18,756 bases of DNA, from contig DDHL01000027.1 of the NCBI GenBank assembly GCA_002352945.1, positions 1 to 18,756 of the forward strand, given 5' to 3'. The stretch comes from Campylobacteraceae bacterium UBA1877. Its GTDB lineage: Bacteria; Campylobacterota; Campylobacteria; Campylobacterales; Campylobacteraceae. Under the pieces are notes generated by a model that was not told the origin of the DNA, did no database searches, and was given only the letters and a program-made list of their open reading frames with translations. How positions within the stretch are numbered: the stretch's first letter is position 1; each line of letters starts with the position of its first letter. The position numbers were made by a program, and so were the translations under genes. Positions 13,240 to 18,756 of the stretch are shown piece by piece.

Positions 13240-13728
13240 TTATTCCTTATTTAACAATACATTGACAACTTCCATTGGCGAAATTTGATTTCTTTTTGCA
13301 ATTGAAACAATGGTATCTTGCTCTCTTGCATCAATATTTGCGCTCTTTAATGACTCTATTGCACTTTTTGCATCTGTATGAAATACAGAAGATGAAGTTT
13401 GCAAAGGAGCTTGTAAAAGCAAATTAGCCAAAGCGCCCTTAGAGCTGTGAGAAGAGCTGCTATTTAATACAAAAAGAGCACTTACCAAAATAGTGCCAAC
13501 TAGTCCAATTTGAAAAGCTCTTTTAGTGAAGTAGCGCTTCATCGGCTTCCAGTTAAAAAATAGATGAAAAAAAGCAGCAAATACAAATAAAACACCTAAG
13601 TACTCGTGCAAATTTTTCACATACTGTTCGCCAAGATGAAAAAAGAGCATCACTCCACTAATACCTACAACCAAAAACACTAAAGCCGTTAAAGAGGTAG
13701 CCCAAACCTTTATTTGAGATCTATCCAT
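13240..13728 (-). CDS. DUF4405-like membrane protein
   Basis: A 162-residue membrane protein. Helices lie at about residues 9-30 (TSLTALVFLVVGISGVMLFF), 39-60 (HEYLGVLFVFAAFFHLFF) and 72-88. Histidines at H31 (LFFHLGEQ), H41 (NLHEY) and H56 (FFHLFFNWK) are placed as in DUF4405 or cytochrome b561-like modules, where pairs of His bind haem, so a membrane haem protein is possible. The C-terminal 70 residues are polar and probably periplasmic, ending in a helical QISPMEVVNVLLNKE segment. A -10 box TATAAT (complement of 13814-13819) lies about 85 bases upstream. Function unknown; haem binding is inference. Confidence 0.68.
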   Translation of the reverse strand: MDRSQIKVWATSLTALVFLVVGISGVMLFFHLGEQYVKNLHEYLGVLFVFAAFFHLFFNWKPMKRYFTKRAFQIGLVGTILVSALFVLNSSSSHSSKGALANLLLQAPLQTSSSVFHTDAKSAIESLKSANIDAREQDTIVSIAKRNQISPMEVVNVLLNKE

Positions 13729-13813
13729 TACAACCCTTTCATTTCATTGTTTAAAAAGATTGTAATTAAAAGATTTTAACACTACCTATCTGGCATATTA
13801 ACGAAAGTTTAAT

Positions 13814-13819
13814 ATTATA
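13814..13819 (-). promoter_or_regulatory. Candidate -10 box for the DUF4405-DUF2798 pair
   Basis: TATAAT on the minus strand, giving a leader of roughly 80 bases before 13728. No good -35 is seen, but an A/T-only palindrome occupies that region. Confidence 0.35.
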
Positions 13820-13822
13820 CCA

Positions 13823-13854
13823 ATTTATATAAAAAATTTATTTTTTATATAAAT
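13823..13854. repeat. A/T-only perfect hairpin
   Basis: A 14-bp perfect inverted repeat (ATTTATATAAAAAA and complement) around a TTTA loop. It contains no G or C. It sits between the dpp operon end and the DUF4405 promoter; it could act as an UP element, a boundary hairpin or a DNA-bending site. Confidence 0.6.
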
Positions 13855-13859
13855 CAATC

Positions 13860-13871
13860 TTTACATGTAAA
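13860..13871. repeat. Iterated palindrome TTTACATGTAAA, copy 7
   Basis: Exact intergenic copy with C/G flanks, on one side of the dpp terminator hairpin. Confidence 0.8.
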
Positions 13872-13895
13872 GAAACGCTAAAATGAATTAGCGCC
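13868..13895 (-). terminator. Likely terminator of the dpp operon
   Basis: Stem CGCTAA (13876-13881) and TTAGCG (13888-13893) with a six-base loop, extended by two possible G-U pairs. On the minus strand it is followed by TTTCTTT. The other side is also T-rich, so it could work both ways. It is flanked on both sides by the 12-bp palindrome. Confidence 0.55.
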
Positions 13896-13900
13896 TCTTT

Positions 13901-13912
13901 TTTACATGTAAA
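13901..13912. repeat. Iterated palindrome TTTACATGTAAA, copy 8
   Basis: Exact intergenic copy, 3 bases beyond the dppF stop codon. Confidence 0.8.
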
Positions 13913-13915
13913 AAG

Positions 13916-14701
13916 CTAAAACTCTATTTTTGGAATAGCTTTAAGAAGGGTTTGGGTGTATTTATGGGTTGGATTTTTAAAAAGGGTATCAACATCGCTA
14001 CTTTCAACGATATCTCCAAAATACATTACTATAATCCTATCTGAAATGTGCTCAACAACACTCAAATCATGGGAGATAAAAATGTATGTAAGATTAAACT
14101 CCTCTTGCAAATCTAGCAAAAGATTTAAAACTTGAGCCTGGATAGACACATCAAGAGCACTTACTGGCTCATCACAAATAATCACTTCAGGCTCAACCAC
14201 CAAGGCTCTTGCTATTCCAATGCGCTGCCTTTGGCCACCTGAGAATTGATGAGGATATCTTTCGTACCACTCCTCTTTTAAACCAACTTTATTCATAATT
14301 GCAAGCACTTTCTCTTTTATTTGCTTGCTATTTAAATTTGTATTTAAAAGCAAAGGCTCTGCGATAATTTTACCAACTTTCCATCTTGGATTTAATGATG
14401 AGTATGGGTCTTGAAAGATGATTTGAACCTTTTTGCGATACTCTTTTAGCTTTGCCTTATCAAACTTAGTCACATCTTCGCCATTAAAGAGTATAGAGCC
14501 GCTTGTTGGTTTCTCAATTGTCATCAACAGCTTTGCAGTGGTGCTTTTGCCACAGCCACTCTCACCTACAATACTTAAAATCTCACCCTTATTCACATCA
14601 AAACTGACACCATTAAGAGCTTTTATAATGCTAGGCTTGGCAAAGAGACTCTTTTTAATTTCATAATGTTTTTGTAAATTTTTTATCTCAAACAGTTTCA
14701 T
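13916..14701 (-). CDS. dppF: Dipeptide/oligopeptide ABC transporter ATPase, DppF-type
   Basis: The second ATPase of a peptide/nickel-type importer (261 residues). Walker A GESGCGKS is at 46-53, the Q-loop in IIFQDPYSSLNP, the signature FSGGQRQR at 153-160, Walker B VIICDEP at 173-179, and the switch histidine in ISHD. PYSSLNPRW and the short C-terminal NPTHKYTQTLL are characteristic of the Opp/Dpp/Nik ATPase pair. The ATG overlaps the dppD stop by four bases. It is the last gene of the operon. The C-terminal oligopeptide-type extension is short, ending soon after the family motif. Confidence 0.92.
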   Translation of the reverse strand: MKLFEIKNLQKHYEIKKSLFAKPSIIKALNGVSFDVNKGEILSIVGESGCGKSTTAKLLMTIEKPTSGSILFNGEDVTKFDKAKLKEYRKKVQIIFQDPYSSLNPRWKVGKIIAEPLLLNTNLNSKQIKEKVLAIMNKVGLKEEWYERYPHQFSGGQRQRIGIARALVVEPEVIICDEPVSALDVSIQAQVLNLLLDLQEEFNLTYIFISHDLSVVEHISDRIIVMYFGDIVESSDVDTLFKNPTHKYTQTLLKAIPKIEF

Positions 14702-15558
14702 CGTATCTGCCTTGGAAATTGAAGATAGTCAATATTCTCATCCACAGTCTCAAGCCTTGATTTGCGCTCTTTTTTGCCAGGAGTTGGAATGGAGTTTAAA
14801 AGAGCCTTTGTGTATGGGTGGAGCGGATTTGTAAAAAGCTCTTTAGCGTTTGCTTTTTCTACCACATGGCCTCTGTACATTACCACAACCTCATCTGCAA
14901 TTCCAGCAACCACACCTAAATCGTGGGTAATAAAAAGGATTGAAGTTCCCTTTTCGCGCTGAAGTTTTGCCATAAGCTCAAGCACTTGAGCTTGGATAGT
15001 CACATCCAAGGCAGTTGTTGGCTCATCGGCAATTAAAAGCTTTGGTTCACAAGTCATTGCCATAGCTATCATGACCCGCTGTCTTTGACCACCGCTAAGT
15101 TTGAATGGATAATCATTATACTTCTCTTCGGGATATGGCATTCCAACAAGTTTAAGGGCTTCTATTGCTTTTTCGTAGCGCTCTTTTTTACTTAAATGCT
15201 TTTGGTGCAGCCGCAAAACTTCATCAAGCTGGTAACCAATGGTAAAAGAGGGGTTTAAAGATGTCATTGGCTCTTGAAAAATCATAGCAATTTTTCTTCC
15301 TCTAATAGAGCGCATATATTTTGGAGAGGATTTTAAAAGATCAACCCCTTCAAAAATGATTTCACCACTCTCAACAACACCTGGTTTTTCAATTAAACCC
15401 ATGATTGAAAGGGATGTAATACTTTTGCCACTCCCACTCTCGCCTACAATACAGACAGTTTTTCCCTCTGGAATGCTAAAGGAGACATCATCAACAGCTT
15501 TGTTAACATTTTCATCAGAGTAAAAACATGTAACTAAATTTTTCACTTCTAAAAGCAT
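14698..15558 (-). CDS. dppD: Dipeptide/oligopeptide ABC transporter ATPase, DppD-type
   Basis: The first ATPase of the importer, 286 residues from the ATG at 15558, which has AAGGAG five bases upstream; the GTG at 15561 is the alternative. Walker A GESGSGKS is at 39-46, followed by FQEPMTSLNPSF, LSGGQRQRVMIAMAM, LLIADEPTTALDVT and ITHDLGVV. The C-terminal NPLHPYTKALLNSIPTPG is the oligo_HPY-type element that in this family can bind an iron-sulfur cluster if cysteines are present; none are seen there. It pairs with DppF to drive peptide uptake. The TGATG at the start overlaps the dppC stop, so it is coupled to dppC. Confidence 0.93.
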   Translation of the reverse strand: MLLEVKNLVTCFYSDENVNKAVDDVSFSIPEGKTVCIVGESGSGKSITSLSIMGLIEKPGVVESGEIIFEGVDLLKSSPKYMRSIRGRKIAMIFQEPMTSLNPSFTIGYQLDEVLRLHQKHLSKKERYEKAIEALKLVGMPYPEEKYNDYPFKLSGGQRQRVMIAMAMTCEPKLLIADEPTTALDVTIQAQVLELMAKLQREKGTSILFITHDLGVVAGIADEVVVMYRGHVVEKANAKELFTNPLHPYTKALLNSIPTPGKKERKSRLETVDENIDYLQFPRQIR

Positions 15559-16421
15559 CACTTCTCCTTTAGCTTTGGATCAAGTACATCCATAAGCCCA
15601 TCGCCAACTAAGTTAAAACCCATTACGGTTAAGAATATTGCGATTCCTGGAAATATAATCATCCACGAAGCAGTAGTGATAAATTGGAGCGAATCAGACA
15701 GCATAGCGCCCCATTCTGGAGTTGGAGGTTGGGCTCCAAGCCCTAAGAAGCTAAGGCCTGCTGCTTCTAAAACAGCTGACGCAAAACCCATCGTAGCTTG
15801 AACAATGAGTGGAGTTGCACAATTTGGCAACACAACCTTTGTGATTAATCTTATATTATTTGATCCATTTACTCTACTTGCAATTACATACTCTTTTTCT
15901 TTTTCAGCTAAAACTGAACTTCGCACAATCCTAGCAAAGGTTGGGATTCCTACAATTCCAATGGCAATCATGGCATTAAAAAGATTTGGTCCCAAGATTG
16001 AGACAATGACAATAGCTAATAGTATTGCAGGGATTGAGAGCATAATGTCTACAATGCGCATAATAATTAAGTCTGCCAAACCTCCAAAAAAGCCAGCAAC
16101 TGCCCCCATTAAAACTCCAAAAATAAGCGAAATACTCACTGAAATTATCCCAATAACAAGTGAAATTCTAGCTCCATAGAGGATTCTTGTTAGTACATCT
16201 CTTCCAAAATCATCAGTACCTAAAATATATCCACTCATACCGCCTTCACTCCAAATTGGAGGAACTAAACGGTTATCTAAGTTTTGAATAAGTGGATCGT
16301 GAGGCGTAAGAAGTGGAGCAAAAATTGCGCATAAAATGAGTGCTATTACGATATAAGCTCCAACCAAAGCTGCCCTGTTTTTCTTAAACTGTTTATAAAA
16401 TTCAAATACTCTTTCTCTCAT
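15558..16421 (-). CDS. dppC: Dipeptide-type ABC transporter permease, DppC-type
   Basis: A 287-residue inner-membrane permease with an N-terminal helix (ALVGAYIVIALILCAIFAPLLTP), the HPLGTD-like element seen here as YILGTDDFGRDVLTR, five further helices, and the EAA loop (VNGSNNIRLITKVVLPNCATPLI). FLGLGAQPPTPEWGAML is the typical C-terminal family motif. It forms the translocation channel with DppB. Its start shares one base with the dppB stop (TAATG). Substrate could be dipeptides, oligopeptides or nickel complexes; the permease does not decide. Confidence 0.93.
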   Translation of the reverse strand: MRERVFEFYKQFKKNRAALVGAYIVIALILCAIFAPLLTPHDPLIQNLDNRLVPPIWSEGGMSGYILGTDDFGRDVLTRILYGARISLVIGIISVSISLIFGVLMGAVAGFFGGLADLIIMRIVDIMLSIPAILLAIVIVSILGPNLFNAMIAIGIVGIPTFARIVRSSVLAEKEKEYVIASRVNGSNNIRLITKVVLPNCATPLIVQATMGFASAVLEAAGLSFLGLGAQPPTPEWGAMLSDSLQFITTASWMIIFPGIAIFLTVMGFNLVGDGLMDVLDPKLKEK

Positions 16422-17425
16422 TAACTTAACCTCACTTTTGGATTCACAAGGGCATAGAGCAAATCAACGATTAGATTCACGGCAACAAACATTGTAGCAA
16501 TAATAAGGGTTGTGGATTGGATAATTGGAAAATCCCTTTGATTTACTGCATTAACAAGCCATTTGCCAATACCCGGCCACGAAAAAGTGGTCTCGGTTAA
16601 GATTGATCCTGCAAAGAGGGTTCCTAGCATCAGACCAATTACTGTAATAACTGGCATGAGAGCATTTTTAAGGGCATGAATGAAAATTACTTGCACCTTT
16701 GTGCAACCCTTTGCTTTAGCAGTTCGTATATAATCTTCTTTCATAACCTCAATCATGCTTGCTCTTGTCATTCTTGCAATAATAGCCATTGGTATGGTTC
16801 CAAGAGCAATTGAAGGTAAAATAAGATGTTTTAGCGCATCCCAAAAAGCTTCATAATCCTGCACCAAAAGAGAATCGATCAAAAAAAGTCCTGTAATTTG
16901 TTCAATATCAAACTCATACCCGAGTCTTCCAGACACCGGAAGCCATCCAAGCTCAACCGAAAAGAAATAAATCAGCATCAAGCCAAGCCAAAAAACGGGC
17001 ATTGAAACCCCAGCTAACGCAGCACTCATTGCTGTATAATCAAAAATACTGTATCTTTTAACAGCCGATAAAATACCCGCTAATAACCCAACAACGGTTG
17101 CAAATGTCAAAGCCACAAGCGATAGTTCCACAGTTGCTGGAAAACGTTCTAAAAACTCATTTAAAACAGGCTCTCCTGAGATTGTAGATATGCCAAAATT
17201 ACCTTGAAGTGCATTTGAAAGAAATAGAATATATTGTTCAATAAGCGGCTTATTTAAACCCATCTGCTCTCGAAGAGCTTCTACCGCTTCTTTACTTGCA
17301 TGCTCCCCAAGCATTACTAAAGCCGGATCGCCGGGAGCTAAATGTACCATTGAAAAAACGATAATTGAGACACCAAGGAGGGTTGGTATTGCCCATAAAA
17401 GTCGTTTTATAATATAACTAATCAA
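16421..17425 (-). CDS. dppB: Dipeptide-type ABC transporter permease, DppB-type
   Basis: A 334-residue permease with the usual six-helix plan. It starts with SYIIKRLLWAIPTLLGVSII and the HLAPGDPA motif, and has the EAA loop (YIRTAKAKGCTKVQVIFIHALKNAL) and the C-terminal TFSWPGIGKWLVNAVNQRDFP motif. It uses a TTG start at 17425 with AAGGAA six bases upstream. A terminator-like hairpin separates it from the binding-protein gene, so it is probably made at a lower level than that protein. It forms the channel with DppC. Confidence 0.93.
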   Translation of the reverse strand: MISYIIKRLLWAIPTLLGVSIIVFSMVHLAPGDPALVMLGEHASKEAVEALREQMGLNKPLIEQYILFLSNALQGNFGISTISGEPVLNEFLERFPATVELSLVALTFATVVGLLAGILSAVKRYSIFDYTAMSAALAGVSMPVFWLGLMLIYFFSVELGWLPVSGRLGYEFDIEQITGLFLIDSLLVQDYEAFWDALKHLILPSIALGTIPMAIIARMTRASMIEVMKEDYIRTAKAKGCTKVQVIFIHALKNALMPVITVIGLMLGTLFAGSILTETTFSWPGIGKWLVNAVNQRDFPIIQSTTLIIATMFVAVNLIVDLLYALVNPKVRLS

Positions 17426-17439
17426 TAAGCATTCCTTTT

Positions 17440-17462
17440 AAAAAAAGGGGAGCAAGGCTCCC
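17440..17462 (-). terminator. Terminator or attenuator between dppA and dppB
   Basis: Stem GGGAGC (17448-17453) and GCTCCC (17457-17462) with an AAG loop. On the minus strand it is followed by a C and seven T (complement of 17440-17446). It sits 7 bases after the binding-protein stop. Partial read-through would keep the binding protein in excess over the membrane parts, a common arrangement in ABC importers. Confidence 0.75.
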
Positions 17463-17469
17463 TTATGTG

Positions 17470-18756
17470 TTATTTTTCTATCCAAACTTCTTTAAATCTT
17501 CTTTTCCCAACAGGGTCAAGCTTAAATCCATGCACTTTTTTTAGCATCGGTTCAACTACGATTGAATGGGCAATTGGATGAACAGGTGCATCCTCTTCAA
17601 AAATGAGCTGGGCTTTTTTGTAAAGTTCAGTTCTTTTTGCAACATCGGTCGTAATCTTTGCCTCATCTACAAGTTTAGTAAACTCAGCATTTCTCCAAAA
17701 AGATCGATTTTGAGCCGGTTTTTCTTCAGCCGCATGGGCACTTAAAAGAACGTTTAAGAAGTTATCTGGGTCTCCATTGTCTCCAGTCCAGCCAATAAGT
17801 ACCATATCGTGTTCACCCATTGATGAACGTTTAAGATACGTTCCCCAATCGTATGAAACAATTTTTGCTTTAATGCCAACTTTTGCCAAATCAGCCTGAA
17901 TAGCTTCAGCAACTTTTCGTCCATTTGGAATATATGGGCGAGCAACTGGCATAGCCCAAATATTGGTTTCAAAACCATTTTCATAGCCAGCTTCTTTTAA
18001 AAGGGCTTTTGCTTTTTCTGGGTTGTATTCATACCCTTTTAATGCATCGTTATATGACCACATTGTTGGAGGAATTGGATTTACTGCAACTTTTCCAAGA
18101 CCTTCATAAACTGATTTTACAATTCCTTCAGTGTTTATCGCATGGCGGATTGCACGGCGAACTAAAACATTGTCAAATGGTTTTTTTTCATTATTAAAAG
18201 CAAGCCATCCAACATTTAAGCCCTCTTGTTTTACAAGTTTAATATTAGGATTTTTTTCTAAATCAGCAACTTCTGCTGGATTTGGAAAATCCATAATGTG
18301 AATTGAGCCAGATTTAAGCTCAGCTGCTCGAACTGAATTGTTTGTGATAACTTTAAAAATGAGCTTATCTACATATGGTCGGCCATTCCAATAGTTTTTG
18401 TTTGCTTCAAAAATGATTTTGTCATCTTTAATCCATTTTTGAAATACAAAAGGACCAGTTCCAACCGGCTTTCTTCCAATATCCTCTTGTCTGCCTTTTT
18501 TTGCCAACTCTTCAGCATAGTCAGCACTTAAAATCATGGCAAATTCCATCGCCAAGTTTGCAATAAAAGGAGCTTCTGGCTTTTTAAGAATGAATTTGAC
18601 AGTATATTTATCAACCGCGATTACATCTTTAACAATATTTGACATATTCATCGCAGACCAGTATTTAAATGCACCACCAACTTTATTGTATGGATGGTTT
18701 TTGTCAAACTGTCTTTTAAAAGAGAAAACAACATCTTTTGATGTAAATTCGGAATC
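17470..18756 (-). CDS. dppA: Peptide-type ABC substrate-binding protein, 5' end outside window
   Basis: The C-terminal about 430 residues of a family 5 solute-binding protein (DppA/OppA/NikA type). The open frame continues through the right edge of the window without a stop, and its start, signal peptide and promoter are not visible. The 35 codons before the first in-frame ATG at 18651 encode FTSKDVVFSF and NHPYNKVGG, typical of the family's N-terminal lobe, so that ATG is not the real start. Later motifs include GRKPVGTGPFVFQKW, NYWNGRPYVDKLIF, NPAEVADL, VRRAIRHAIN and AHAAEEKPAQNRSFWRN. It delivers substrate to DppBC in the periplasm. Ligand class is undetermined: peptides are most likely, though nickel or haem cannot be excluded. 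Confidence 0.92.
   Translation of the reverse strand, partial: DSEFTSKDVVFSFKRQFDKNHPYNKVGGAFKYWSAMNMSNIVKDVIAVDKYTVKFILKKPEAPFIANLAMEFAMILSADYAEELAKKGRQEDIGRKPVGTGPFVFQKWIKDDKIIFEANKNYWNGRPYVDKLIFKVITNNSVRAAELKSGSIHIMDFPNPAEVADLEKNPNIKLVKQEGLNVGWLAFNNEKKPFDNVLVRRAIRHAINTEGIVKSVYEGLGKVAVNPIPPTMWSYNDALKGYEYNPEKAKALLKEAGYENGFETNIWAMPVARPYIPNGRKVAEAIQADLAKVGIKAKIVSYDWGTYLKRSSMGEHDMVLIGWTGDNGDPDNFLNVLLSAHAAEEKPAQNRSFWRNAEFTKLVDEAKITTDVAKRTELYKKAQLIFEEDAPVHPIAHSIVVEPMLKKVHGFKLDPVGKRRFKEVWIEK

Noticed and set aside
18547..18651. ATG at 18651 as the start of the binding protein
   Set aside because: The frame is open to the window edge and the preceding codons encode family-typical sequence, so the gene is cut by the window.
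13913..18756. Absence of the 12-bp palindrome in the dpp operon as a sign of horizontal transfer
   Set aside because: A similar gap without exact copies (5659-11088) covers most of the Mla operon, so the absence carries no weight.

Overview
The window looks like chromosomal DNA of a Campylobacterota (epsilonproteobacterial) species, probably a free-living or vent-type member rather than a pathogen. The evidence is the AT-rich composition, tightly packed overlapping genes, small c-type cytochromes, a DUF1104-like periplasmic protein (a family I associate with Helicobacter/Campylobacter relatives), an MlaE permease with a fused STAS domain, and the overall sequence character. The genus is not resolved. 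No rRNA, tRNA, CRISPR array, transposase or phage gene was seen.

Layout, left to right. (1) 1-1394, plus strand: exonuclease III, overlapped by a small zinc-ribbon methyltransferase gene. (2) 1417-3571: a minus-strand marR-rhodanese pair, divergent from a ten-helix membrane protein; the space between them carries symmetric operator-like repeats. (3) 3593-4238, minus strand: a basic periplasmic protein of unknown function followed by a cytochrome c553-type protein. (4) 4358-4483, plus strand: a 41-residue membrane peptide. (5) 4480-11279, minus strand: nine overlapping or near-touching genes read in the order STAS-MlaE permease, MlaF ATPase, MlaD/MCE protein, auxiliary lipoprotein, AI-2E-family membrane protein, DUF1104-like periplasmic protein, OmpR-type regulator, histidine kinase, monohaem cytochrome. 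(6) 11352-12978: msrA, a convergent bacteriohemerythrin and a bacterioferritin, an oxygen/iron/oxidative-damage group. (7) 13013-13728, minus strand: two small membrane proteins (DUF2798- and DUF4405-like). (8) 13916-18756, minus strand: a dipeptide-type ABC importer, dppABCDF order, whose binding-protein gene runs off the right edge.

Two patterns stand out beyond the genes. First, the 12-bp palindrome TTTACATGTAAA occurs eight times exactly, with three further near-matches. It lies both inside genes (where it is usually read as Leu-His-Val-Lys) and in terminators, far more often than composition predicts, so it looks like a highly iterated palindrome or a genome-wide protein or uptake site. 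Second, an 11-bp-period direct repeat (TTGTGRAG NNA TTGTGAA) lies exactly 8 bp from a good -10 box at two promoters. One drives the two-component operon and the other drives the unknown basic periplasmic protein plus cytochrome c. This is the layout expected for an OmpR/PhoB-type activator, and it suggests a self-regulating envelope or redox stress circuit linked to the Mla lipid transport operon.
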